Assembly (NCBI RefSeq): GCF_943737005.1
Contig: NZ_CALSFU010000013.1
Location: forward strand, 1 to 64,000
Source: Achromobacter sp. Marseille-Q4962
GTDB taxonomy: Bacteria > Pseudomonadota > Gammaproteobacteria > Burkholderiales > Burkholderiaceae_B
Direction of reading: 5' to 3'
Length of the DNA stretch: 64,000 nt
Positions 56,129 through 64,000 of this stretch are shown here, piece by piece (the first letter of the stretch is position 1; the number at the start of each line of letters is the position of its first letter). Both the position numbers and the translations under genes were made by a program. The notes under the pieces were generated by a model, which saw only the letters and a program-made list of their open reading frames with translations, ran no database searches and was not told where the DNA came from.

Positions 56129-56153
56129 GCAGGCCGCCCGTCTCAGGACTGCC
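56102..56153. terminator. Overlapping, mutually exclusive hairpins between convergent genes
   Basis: Hairpin one pairs GGCAGTCCTGAG (56118-56129) with CTCAGGACTGCC (56142-56153), so both genes' stop codons are in the stem. Hairpin two pairs GAGACGGGC (56102-56110) with GCCCGTCTC (56136-56144) and GGCCT with AGGCC inside it. The two cannot form together. There is no T-tract. Confidence 0.55.
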
Positions 56154-57840
56154 CGAAGGCCAGGCGCGGCACCGCCGCCAGGAGGCGCCGCGTCATGGCT
56201 TCGCGGGGCGAGGCCAGCACCTCGGCGCACGGGCCGATTTCGACGATGCGTCCGCCGTCCATGACGGCGATGCGGTCGGCCAGGTACTCGACCACGCCGA
56301 AGTTGTGGGTGATGAAGAGATAGGCGATGCCCAGGTCGCGCTGCAACTCGCGCAGCAGATCCAGGATCTGGGCCTGCACCGACACGTCCAGCGCCGAGGT
56401 GGGCTCGTCGCAGACCAGCACCTTGGGTTCGACCGCCAGCGCGCGCGCAATGGCGATGCGCTGGCGCTGCCCGCCCGAGAACTCGTGCGGATAACGCGAC
56501 AGCGTGTTGGCGGGCAGCCCCACGCGGTCGACCAGGCGGGCGGCAAGCGCGGCCCGCCCGGCCGCCGACAGGCTGCGCCGCAGCGAGGCCAGCCCTTCGT
56601 CGAGGATCTCGCCCACGCGCATGCGCGGATCGAGCGAAGCGTACGGGTCCTGGAACACGATCTGGATGTCCTGGCGCAGGCGCAGCAGCTCGCGGCGGCC
56701 CGCCGTCAGCACATCCACGCCGCCGAGCAGGGCCCGGCCCCTCACGCGCGCGCCCTCGGCCAGCCTGAGCAGGGCCTTGCCGGTGGTGGTCTTGCCGCAG
56801 CCGGATTCTCCGAGCAGCGCCAGCGTCTCGCCCGCGTGCAGGCGGAACGACACGCCGTCCACGGCCTTGACCCAGGCCGCGACGCGGCGCAGCGGCCCTT
56901 TGCGCACGGGGTAATGCACTTTCAGATCCTGCACGTCGAGCATGACGGGGGCCTGCCCGTCCGCGGACGCGCCCTGCGCGCCCGACCCGCCGCGCGCCGC
57001 CTCCGCGCGGCGGCCTTCTTCGGTAAGCGGCGCGCCGCGCTTCTCGAAGGTGGGAATGGCCGCGAACAGCTGGCGCGCATAAGGGTGGCGAGGCGCGCGG
57101 AAGAATTCCTCGGCGCTGGCGCTTTCGACGATTTCCCCGCCGCGCATCAGCGCCACGTGATGGGCCACGTTCTTCACCACGGCCAGATCGTGGGTGATGA
57201 GCAGCACCGCCATGCCCAGTTCGCGCTGGATGTCGGCCAGCAGGTCCAGCACCTGCGCCTGCACGGTGACGTCGAGCGCGGTGGTGGGCTCGTCGGCGAT
57301 GAGCAGCGCGGGCTCCGCGGCCAGGGCGATGGCGATCATGATGCGCTGCTTCTGGCCGCCCGAAAACTGGAAGGGGTAATCGTCGACGCGGCGCTCGGGC
57401 TCGGGAATGCCGACGCGGCGCAGCCAGTGCACGGCCCGCTCGCGCGCCGCGGCGCCGCGCAGCGGGGTGTGGGCCAGCAGGGTTTCGACGATCTGATCGC
57501 CCACCCGCATCACGGGATTCAGGCTGGTGGAGGGCTCCTGGAAAATGATGCCGATGCGCCCTCCGCGCACGCCGCGCATGGCGCTTTCGGGAAGCAGGTT
57601 GAGGTCCTGGCCTTCGAGGTCGATCTGGCCGCCCACGATGCGGCCCGCGTCGGGCAGCAGCCGCAGCAGCGCAAGCGCCGTCATGCTCTTGCCGCAGCCC
57701 GACTCGCCCACCAGCGCGAAGGTTTCCCGGCGCGAGATGGCGAGCTGCAGGCGCTTGACGGCATGGGTCATGCCGCTTTCGCCGGCGATGTCGACCTGCA
57801 GGTCCCGCACCCGCAGCAGGGAGGCGCCGGGGCCGCTCAT
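56143..57840 (-). CDS. Oligopeptide ABC transporter, fused double ATPase (YejF-like)
   Basis: 565 residues with two complete ATPase units. Unit one has Walker A GESGCGKSM, signature FSGGQKQRIMIA and Walker B LLIADEPTTALDV. Unit two has GESGCGKTT, FSGGQRQRIAIA and VLVCDEPTSALDV. This DppD-DppF fusion is the YejF layout of the microcin/peptide importer YejABEF. A Gly/Ala-rich linker separates the halves (about 270-290). It overlaps the permease gene by 4 bases and is the last gene of the operon. Confidence 0.92.
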   Translation of the reverse strand: MSGPGASLLRVRDLQVDIAGESGMTHAVKRLQLAISRRETFALVGESGCGKSMTALALLRLLPDAGRIVGGQIDLEGQDLNLLPESAMRGVRGGRIGIIFQEPSTSLNPVMRVGDQIVETLLAHTPLRGAAARERAVHWLRRVGIPEPERRVDDYPFQFSGGQKQRIMIAIALAAEPALLIADEPTTALDVTVQAQVLDLLADIQRELGMAVLLITHDLAVVKNVAHHVALMRGGEIVESASAEEFFRAPRHPYARQLFAAIPTFEKRGAPLTEEGRRAEAARGGSGAQGASADGQAPVMLDVQDLKVHYPVRKGPLRRVAAWVKAVDGVSFRLHAGETLALLGESGCGKTTTGKALLRLAEGARVRGRALLGGVDVLTAGRRELLRLRQDIQIVFQDPYASLDPRMRVGEILDEGLASLRRSLSAAGRAALAARLVDRVGLPANTLSRYPHEFSGGQRQRIAIARALAVEPKVLVCDEPTSALDVSVQAQILDLLRELQRDLGIAYLFITHNFGVVEYLADRIAVMDGGRIVEIGPCAEVLASPREAMTRRLLAAVPRLAFGQS

Positions 57841-59339
57841 GACGCGTCTCCCCGCTTGCCCGCGCCGGCGTCCGCCGCGAGCGCGGCTGTGCGGCCCGGC
57901 CCGGTCGGGCCCGGCGCGCGCGCCGGGCGGTAGCGCCGGGTACGCGGGTCGAAGGCGTCGCGCACCGCGTCGGCGAAGAGATTGGCCGCCAGCACCAGCG
58001 CCAGCATGAAGATGAAGGCCGTCATGAGATTCCACCAGATCATGGGGTCGCGGGACATTTCCAGGCGCGCGCCGTCGATCATGGAGCCGAAGGAGTTCAT
58101 GCTGGGGTCCACGCCGATGCCCAGGTAGGAAAGCACGGCCTCGTAGAGCACCAGCCCCGAAAACTCCAGCACCACCGTGATGAGCACGATATGCGCCACG
58201 TTGGGCAGCAGGTGGCGCGTCATGATGCGCCAGTGCGATACGCCGAAGGCGCGCGCCGCCTGCACGTATTCGAGCTCGCGCAGCTTGAGCGTCTCGGCGC
58301 GCAGCAGGCGGCACAGTCCGGACCAGCCGGTCAGGCCGAGGATCATGCAGAGCAGGAAGAGGCGCAGGTCGGCGCGGGCGGCCGAGGTGTCGTAGAGCCC
58401 GGCGTGGTTGTCGATGTAGACCTGCATCATGAGCGCGCAGGCCGCCACCAGCAGCACGCCGGGAATGGAGGTGATGGTGGTGTACAGGTACTGGATGGCG
58501 TCGTCCACCTTGCCCTTGAAGTAGCCGGCCGCGATGCCGAACACGATGGCCGGGGGCAGCATGGCGATGGTGGTGAGGCTGCCGATGACGAGCGCCGTGC
58601 GGATGCTCTTGAGCGCCTGCCAGAGCACGTCGTTGCCGATGCGGTCGGTGCCCAGCGCGTGGTAGCCGCTGGACAGGCCGGCCAGCGCCCCGGCGGCGAG
58701 GCACAGCAAGGCGAAGGTGACGGCCATGGCGCGCCAGGGAATGTCGGACTCGCCGCGCAGCAGCGCCGCCCGCGCCTGCGGCGCGCCGGCGCGCCGCCTC
58801 AGGCAGGCATACAGGATCGCGGCGCCGGCGGCGGCCACGGCCAGGCCGCCCGCCAGCCCCGCGGCCAGGCGCCGCGCCAGGTCGGCGCCGCGGTCGCGGT
58901 CGGGATCGGCCAGATGCGCGCCCGCGCCCCGCAGCAGCGGGAAATCGCGCACGGGCTTGCCGTCGATGAGCATGGTTTCCTTGGTGAACTGGCGCACGGC
59001 CAGCGGCTCGGAGTAGGTTTTTTCGGGGCGGGTGAGCACGGTGCCGGACAGCAGCCCGTCGAGCACCGACGCGACCGAGGGCGCATAGGCCGGCGCTGCG
59101 TCGGCGGGCGCGCCGGGCGCCGGCGGAAGCAGCGGGCGGTAATGCACGGAATCGGCCAGCCCCACGATGGCGAACGCGGCCAGCACCACGGCCGAGCACA
59201 TGGCGGGCGTGTCGCGCGCCACCCGGCCCCAGGTGGACCGCAAAGCGGGGCTGCGCGACACACGCCAGGCATACAGCAGCACGCCCAGCGCCATGAGCCA
59301 GAGCGCGACGTCGGTCCAGAGGAAAACGAACTTGGGCAT
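57837..59339 (-). CDS. Oligopeptide ABC transporter permease (YejE-like, extended)
   Basis: 500 residues against about 340 for E. coli YejE. The C-terminal BPD-type permease domain has YHALGTDRIGNDVLWQALKSIRTAL and the EAA loop EYVQAARAFGVSHWRIMTRHLLPN. The extra length includes two N-terminal helices (about 8-25 and 47-66), a large extracytoplasmic loop (66-160) containing TRPEKTYSEPLAVRQFTKE, and a third helix. The start ATG 59339 follows the first conserved-looking residues; the upstream frame looks like shadow coding. Confidence 0.87.
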   Translation of the reverse strand: MPKFVFLWTDVALWLMALGVLLYAWRVSRSPALRSTWGRVARDTPAMCSAVVLAAFAIVGLADSVHYRPLLPPAPGAPADAAPAYAPSVASVLDGLLSGTVLTRPEKTYSEPLAVRQFTKETMLIDGKPVRDFPLLRGAGAHLADPDRDRGADLARRLAAGLAGGLAVAAAGAAILYACLRRRAGAPQARAALLRGESDIPWRAMAVTFALLCLAAGALAGLSSGYHALGTDRIGNDVLWQALKSIRTALVIGSLTTIAMLPPAIVFGIAAGYFKGKVDDAIQYLYTTITSIPGVLLVAACALMMQVYIDNHAGLYDTSAARADLRLFLLCMILGLTGWSGLCRLLRAETLKLRELEYVQAARAFGVSHWRIMTRHLLPNVAHIVLITVVLEFSGLVLYEAVLSYLGIGVDPSMNSFGSMIDGARLEMSRDPMIWWNLMTAFIFMLALVLAANLFADAVRDAFDPRTRRYRPARAPGPTGPGRTAALAADAGAGKRGDAS

Positions 59340-59344
59340 GGCGG

Positions 59345-60322
59345 CTACTCGAATCGGACGCGGGGATCGGCCAGCGTGTAGGAGATGTCGGCCAGCACGA
59401 GCCCGACGATGTACAGCGCGGAACCGAGGAACACCATGGCCCGCACCACGGAGAAGTCCTGGGCGTTGATGGCGTCGATGGTGTAGCTGCCCAGCCCCGG
59501 AATGCCGAAAAAGGACTCCGAGATCAGGCTGCCCATGAAGAGCAGCGGCAAGGCCGCCACGGTGCTGGTGAGTATGGGCAGCATGGCGTTGCGCAGCACG
59601 TGGCGCAGCAGCACCACGCGCTCGGCCAGGCCCTTGGCGCGGGCGGTGCGCACGTAGTCCTTGCCGATTTCCTCCAGGAAGAGCGTGCGGTAGAAGCGCG
59701 CCTCCGGCCCCAGGCGCGACACGATGGCCACCAGCACCGGCAGCGCCAGGAACTTGGAGACGTCCCAGCCCCACTCGAAGCCGGAAAAGGGCACGAGCCG
59801 CAGCATCTTGGCGAAGAGCCACTGCCCCGCAATGATGTAGAACAGGCTGGAGATGGACAGCAGCACGACGCAGAGCACCACGCCCCAGAAATCCAGCCGC
59901 GTGGCGCGGAAGTACACCAGCCCCAGCGAGAACATCACGCTGACGAACAGCCCCAGCAGGAAGGTGGGCACGGCCAGGGCCAGGCTGGGCCCCATGCGGG
60001 TGCGGATCTCGCGGCCGATGTCGCGGCCGCCGTCGGACGTGCCGAATTCCAGCGCCAGCAGCGGCACGGAACGCTGGTAGAACACCGTGTCGGTCAGGCG
60101 GGCCGCGCCCTGGGCGCCGCTGTTGTAGAAGAGCGGCTTGTCGTAGCCGCGCTCGGCCTTCCATTTCTCGATGGCGTCCTGGCTGATCCGCTGGCCGCCG
60201 ATGGACAGCCGCGCCATGTCGTCGGGCGTGTTGACGGCGAAGAACAGCACGAAGGTCAGCAGGTTGACGCCGATCAGGATCAGCATCCCGTACAGCAACC
60301 GGCGCAGAACGTAGCCGATCAT
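59345..60322 (-). CDS. Oligopeptide ABC transporter permease (YejB-like)
   Basis: 325 residues. The opening MIGYVLRRLLYGMLILIGVNLLTFVLFF and the EAA loop DYVRTARAKGLAERVVLLRHVLRNAMLP are of DppB/YejB type. About six helices are present. It pairs with the YejE-like protein to form the channel. Its start overlaps the binding-protein stop by 4 bases. Confidence 0.92.
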   Translation of the reverse strand: MIGYVLRRLLYGMLILIGVNLLTFVLFFAVNTPDDMARLSIGGQRISQDAIEKWKAERGYDKPLFYNSGAQGAARLTDTVFYQRSVPLLALEFGTSDGGRDIGREIRTRMGPSLALAVPTFLLGLFVSVMFSLGLVYFRATRLDFWGVVLCVVLLSISSLFYIIAGQWLFAKMLRLVPFSGFEWGWDVSKFLALPVLVAIVSRLGPEARFYRTLFLEEIGKDYVRTARAKGLAERVVLLRHVLRNAMLPILTSTVAALPLLFMGSLISESFFGIPGLGSYTIDAINAQDFSVVRAMVFLGSALYIVGLVLADISYTLADPRVRFE

Positions 60323-62559
60323 GGCGCCTCCTCGCGCGCCGGCGCGGAAAAGGCCGTCTGGCGCTCGCGCCGGCGCAGCGCGGCGTACGAAGGCCACACC
60401 GCCGCGGCCAGCAGCAGCGCGAACAGGCCCAGCGGCCACCAGACGGGCCGGTTCCATTCGTCGATCTTGCGCTGGCGCAAGGGGGCGTCGATCTTCATGT
60501 ATTGCAGGGTGTTGCGCACCATCTGGGTGGGCTTGGCGTTGCCCACCCATTGCTGGTAGGCGCCGCCCGACATGGGGAAATAGCCGAACATCCAGGGCGC
60601 GTCGCGCTGCACGATGGCGACCATGCGCGCAATGAGCCGTTCTTTCTCTGGGCCGTCGTCGAGGTACTTCATCTGTTCGAAGAGTCTGTCGAATTCGGGG
60701 TTCTGGTAGTTGGCCGCGTTTTCGCCCCCGGTCCTGGCCTTGGCGTTCGGCCCGTAGAGCAGGAACAGGAAGTTCTCGGCGTCGGGGTAGTCGGCGTTCC
60801 AGCCCCAGAAGAACAATTGCGCGGAGCCGCTGCGCATCTTGTCCTGGAAACGGTTGTAGTCGGTGGCGCGCACGTCGAGCTGCACGCCGAGCTTGGCCAT
60901 CTGGCGGCGCATCCAGTCGAACTGCGGATTCGAGCCGCCGCCCACCATGGAATCGTAGTAGAGCACCAGCGGCGCGCCGGTCTTGGCGTTGCGGCCGTCG
61001 GGGTAGCCGGCCTCGGCCAGCAGCCGCCGCGCCACGTCGATGGACTTGCGCACCGGCTTGCCGTCCACCACGTCGTACACCACCGGGTTGATGCCCTCGG
61101 GGGGCTCGCGGTAGCCCAGCACCCCGGGCGGCACCGGCCCGTAAGCCACCGAAGCCTGGCTGTTTTCGAAGACCGCGACGTATTCCTCCCAATCGAAGGC
61201 GATGCTGATCGCCTGGCGCAGCTTGCGGTTCTTCTCGGCCTGTTCGGGCGTGTCGCCCTTGCCCACCACGGGGTCGAGCCAGTTGAAGCCCATGTACCAG
61301 TTCGCCGTCTCGATGGTGGTGGGCAGCTTGATGCCGTGCTCGCGGTACTGGCGCGCCTTGTCGGCGCTGTCGGCGGCGGCCACCAGCATGGCCACGCCGT
61401 ATTCGCCGCGCTCGATCTGGGGCACGTCGTAGTAGCCCTGCATGAACTTGCCGGTGAGCGGGATGGCCTCTTTCTCGACGCTGAACACCGCGCGGTCGAT
61501 GAAGGGCGTGGGCTTGCCGCAATCGGCCAGCAGGCCGGCCTCGCGGTCGCCGGGCTCGCCTTCGCAGGGATAGGGCTCGCCGTGATAGTTGGGATTGCGG
61601 GCGAGCACGTGGCGGCGGTTCTGCAGCGACTCCACCAGCATATAGGGGCCCGTGCCGACGGGCCAGGTATTGAGCGAGAGATCGTGGGCGGCCATGCCCG
61701 GCTGGCTGTAGAAGCGGTCGGCTTCCCAGGGCACGGGCGCGGTGAAGGTCATGGCGAGCCAGTACTTGAACTGGGGATACTTGCCCTTGACGCGGATGCG
61801 CAGCGTATGGGCGTCCAGCGCCTGCACGCCGGTGAAGCCGTCGGGTTCGCGCAGGTCCAGCCAGGGCGCGGCGCCCTCCGGGGCGTCGCGGCGCAGGGCC
61901 TGGTCGCGCTGGCGCAGGCGGTCGCCGTATTCTTTCATTCCCTCCACGTAGCTGGCCATGAGCGTGTAGATGGGAGACACCACGCGCGGGCTGGCCAGAC
62001 GGCGGAAAGCGTAGACGTAGTCGTCGGCGGTGAGCTCGCGCGTGCCGGTTTCGGGAAAATCGGGAATGGCGTACCTGCCTTCGAGATCGGCCGGCGACAG
62101 CGGGTAATAGGCGTAGGAGCCGTCGGGCCTGCGCGCGAAGGCCGGGTGAGGCTGGAAACGGATGCCGGGGCGGATGCGGATGTCGTACACGCTGTGGGCG
62201 ATCTGCTCGCCCGGCGCGTCGGCCGGCAGCGGCCTGCCCCGGGCGTCGAGGTAGACCGGCGGGTCGATGGCGGCAGCCGCGCGCGGCACGAGCTCGTAAG
62301 GCCGCTTCAGGTAGTGATACCCGTAGAGCGGCTCATAGATGTTGTAGGTGTAGGGCGTCTCGTCGCCGGAATAGGAACTGGCCGGGTCCAGGTACTTGGG
62401 CGAGCGCTTGACGAACGCGGAATAGAGCGTGTTGCCGGCCTCGGCGCCGGCGGGATAGGGGCTGTTGATGGGGCTGTGCAGGGTGTTTTCCGGGGAGCAG
62501 CCTGACAGCGCCAGCAGCAGCAACACGGCTGCCGCCCAGAGCCGCTTCGATACACGCAT
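60319..62559 (-). CDS. Oligopeptide-binding lipoprotein with C-terminal membrane helix
   Basis: 746 residues, from an ATG with AAGGAAG nine bases upstream. The signal ends in a lipobox (LSGC, Cys20). The SBP_bac_5 (family 5) domain fills most of the protein (YNIYEPLYGYHYLKRPYELVPRAAAAI; VGTGPYMLVES). Unlike YejA it is longer and its last 45 residues contain a hydrophobic helix (PVWWPLGLFALLLAAAVWP) and a basic cytoplasmic-type tail. The protein may thus be anchored at both ends. It is the first gene of the operon and presents peptides to the YejB/YejE-like permeases. Confidence 0.88.
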   Translation of the reverse strand: MRVSKRLWAAAVLLLLALSGCSPENTLHSPINSPYPAGAEAGNTLYSAFVKRSPKYLDPASSYSGDETPYTYNIYEPLYGYHYLKRPYELVPRAAAAIDPPVYLDARGRPLPADAPGEQIAHSVYDIRIRPGIRFQPHPAFARRPDGSYAYYPLSPADLEGRYAIPDFPETGTRELTADDYVYAFRRLASPRVVSPIYTLMASYVEGMKEYGDRLRQRDQALRRDAPEGAAPWLDLREPDGFTGVQALDAHTLRIRVKGKYPQFKYWLAMTFTAPVPWEADRFYSQPGMAAHDLSLNTWPVGTGPYMLVESLQNRRHVLARNPNYHGEPYPCEGEPGDREAGLLADCGKPTPFIDRAVFSVEKEAIPLTGKFMQGYYDVPQIERGEYGVAMLVAAADSADKARQYREHGIKLPTTIETANWYMGFNWLDPVVGKGDTPEQAEKNRKLRQAISIAFDWEEYVAVFENSQASVAYGPVPPGVLGYREPPEGINPVVYDVVDGKPVRKSIDVARRLLAEAGYPDGRNAKTGAPLVLYYDSMVGGGSNPQFDWMRRQMAKLGVQLDVRATDYNRFQDKMRSGSAQLFFWGWNADYPDAENFLFLLYGPNAKARTGGENAANYQNPEFDRLFEQMKYLDDGPEKERLIARMVAIVQRDAPWMFGYFPMSGGAYQQWVGNAKPTQMVRNTLQYMKIDAPLRQRKIDEWNRPVWWPLGLFALLLAAAVWPSYAALRRRERQTAFSAPAREEAP

Positions 62560-62670
62560 GCGTAATGCTTCCTTTCTGGTAGCGGTTTGAGAGCCCGCCG
62601 ACTTCCGCGGTGTCGGACGCCGAGTGAGAGCATATCGCAATCGACGCCGGCGCGGCACCGGCGCGCCGCC

Positions 62671-63309
62671 CTATTGCGCGGCGTCGCACTGCCGCTGCCG
62701 CCAGCAGTCGTAGCGCCACTTCCAGGGCTGGACCGCGCGTTTCTGGGCCCACAGCCCCCTGCCCTCCCTCTGCGCGGCCTTCTGCAGTCCGGGCATGGCG
62801 GGATCGCGCAGGTAGGCGCCCTGGCGGGCGGTATAGGCCCAGGCGTAGCCGGCCTCCACCTGGAGCCGGTTGGCGGAACGCCCGTCTTCGAGAATCAGGG
62901 CGCAGATGTCGCGCCCGTACTGGTCCTGCTCGTAGCACTGGGCGGTGAGCGTCTTGCCCGCCACCAGGCCGGCCAGGTGCTTGCGCGCGGCCTCGGCGTA
63001 GGGCTGGCCGGGCTGCTCCGCGCCATGCCCTTCCTCGGGCGCGTCGATACTGTCCATGCGTATGCGGCGCTGGCCGCCGGGCGCGCGCAGCGTGACGGTG
63101 TCGCCGTCGGCCACGTTGACGATGGGCCCCGTGAGGGTATAGCTGCCGGCGGGCACGCCGTCGGCGGGCGCCGCGTCCCGGCTGCCGGCCGGCGGAGCGG
63201 GCGCCCGCGGCTGCAGGTGGTTCACCAGGGCGCCGGCCGCCGCCAGGATGAGCGCCACGACCAGGGCGGTCAGCTTGCCGCCGTTGCGGAATGGGGGTTT
63301 GCCGCGCAA
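62671..63309 (-). CDS. Thermonuclease (SNase)-family protein
   Basis: 212 residues from TTG 63309 (AAGGAG 11 bases upstream; no ATG available). One N-terminal membrane helix (12-29) anchors or exports it. The SNase domain keeps the catalytic residues of staphylococcal nuclease: Asp70 region (VADGDTV), Arg84 and Glu92 (RIRMDSIDAPE, equivalent to R35 and E43), and Arg133 (QYGRDICALI, equivalent to R87). The C-terminus contains WKWRYDCWRQRQC. It is probably a periplasmic or surface nuclease. It stands alone between the Yej operon and corA. Confidence 0.85.
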   Translation of the reverse strand: MRGKPPFRNGGKLTALVVALILAAAGALVNHLQPRAPAPPAGSRDAAPADGVPAGSYTLTGPIVNVADGDTVTLRAPGGQRRIRMDSIDAPEEGHGAEQPGQPYAEAARKHLAGLVAGKTLTAQCYEQDQYGRDICALILEDGRSANRLQVEAGYAWAYTARQGAYLRDPAMPGLQKAAQREGRGLWAQKRAVQPWKWRYDCWRQRQCDAAQ

Positions 63310-63425
63310 GATTGCCGGGCTCCTTCTCGTGTGGACAGGCTGGGGAAAACGGCTGGCAGTGTGCCACAGCCGCGTCCGGCGCGGCGCGGAAGCGGCCGTT
63401 TTTGCCGCGCCGCCCGCCGGCGGCC

Positions 63426-64000
63426 CTAGAGCCAGCCCGACTTGCGGAAGCGCCAGTACAGGAAGGAGCAGGCCGCCGCGATGACGCCCAGCGTGACGGG
63501 ATAGCCCCAGTGCGTCTTGAGTTCGGGCATGAACTCGAAGTTCATGCCGTAGATGCCCGCGATGGCGGTGGGCACGGCCAGGATGGCGGCCCAGGACGCG
63601 AGCTTGCGGGTGATGTCGTTCTGCGCCGACTGGCCGATCATGAGGCTGGCCTCGAAGGCGAAGGCCAGCGCCTCGCGCAGCGAATTGAACAGCTCGTCCA
63701 CCCGCAGCACGCGGTCGGCCACCTCGCCGAAGTATGGGCGCGCGAGCTCGTCCACCGAAGACATTTCCACCCGCGCCAGGCGGCGGCAGATCTCGGCCAG
63801 CGGCGAGACCACGGTGTGCACGCGCAGCAGGTCGCGGCGCTGCCGGTAGAGCCTGCGGATATCGGCGTCCTTGGCGCCGCGGATCAGCAGCTTCTGCTCC
63901 GCGCCCTCGACCACCGCCTCGAACTTGCCCGCCGCCGCCACGTAGCGGTCGACCAGCCAGTCCAGCAGCTCGGAAGCCACGTAGTCGCTGCCGCGCTTGA
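63426..64000 (-). CDS. corA: CorA-type magnesium/cobalt transporter, cut by window edge
   Basis: The C-terminal 191 residues are present; the frame runs off the right edge at 64000 (its first visible residues read KRGSDYVASELLDWLVDRYV). The GMN selectivity motif is intact in YGMNFEFMPELKTHWGYP between the two membrane helices, and the chain ends YWRFRKSGWL, a basic CorA tail. CorA forms a pentameric inner-membrane channel for Mg2+ and Co2+. The 116-base interval to the SNase gene holds no feature. Confidence 0.93.
   Translation of the reverse strand, partial: KRGSDYVASELLDWLVDRYVAAAGKFEAVVEGAEQKLLIRGAKDADIRRLYRQRRDLLRVHTVVSPLAEICRRLARVEMSSVDELARPYFGEVADRVLRVDELFNSLREALAFAFEASLMIGQSAQNDITRKLASWAAILAVPTAIAGIYGMNFEFMPELKTHWGYPVTLGVIAAACSFLYWRFRKSGWL

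Overview
The window reads as a contiguous stretch of chromosome from a high-GC betaproteobacterium of the order Burkholderiales, most likely family Alcaligenaceae (Bordetella/Achromobacter type). Reasons: strong G/C bias at third codon positions, both aconitases, an earP-efp pair with Arg32 in EF-P, and several protein families that are mainly betaproteobacterial (DUF2863, DUF3613, DUF2968, DUF1178). This assignment is inference from gene content. No tRNA, rRNA, CRISPR array, insertion sequence or prophage gene was recognised.

Layout. 1-9.6 kb: a DUF1127-like small protein divergent from a LysR regulator, an acetyl-CoA hydrolase/CoA-transferase divergent from a second LysR regulator, a large DUF3772-type MscS channel, and small housekeeping genes (membrane protein, ABM monooxygenase, MazG-like hydrolase, GST, CBS protein). 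9.5-20 kb: two TSUP permeases, two overlapping FxLYD-type envelope genes, acnB, a LysR regulator, an SLT lipoprotein and a TonB-dependent siderophore receptor with a possible Fur box. 20-28.7 kb: a minus-strand operon of a Liv-type ABC transporter followed by an M20-type carbamoylase/amidase and an M81 peptidase, divergent from a FadR-type GntR regulator across a perfect 20-bp palindrome. 28.8-36.5 kb: acnA, a DODA-type dioxygenase, DUF2863-earP-efp and DUF1178.

36.6-51 kb holds a complete Tad/Flp pilus locus on the minus strand, ordered flp, prepilin peptidase, two TadE-like pseudopilins, rcpC, rcpA, tadZ, tadA, tadB, tadC, tadD, a DUF3613 gene, tadG and a sigma-54 activator, with a DUF2968 lipoprotein beyond. 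The flp gene is only 58 codons long. An AT-rich island then leads to a lone TpsB/ShlB-type transporter (with an altered VRGY motif), a cluster of perfect palindromes, a good sigma-54 promoter, and a Gly-rich collagen-like lipoprotein followed by a MarR regulator. This TpsB/lipoprotein/MarR unit next to the sigma-54-associated Tad locus is the most novel-looking part of the window.

56.1-64 kb: a Yej-type oligopeptide ABC operon whose binding protein carries an unexpected C-terminal membrane helix, a thermonuclease-family protein, and a CorA transporter cut by the window edge.

The two aconitase genes share a nearly identical palindrome (19 of 20 positions), which in acnA overlaps the -10 element; this suggests one repressor for both genes.
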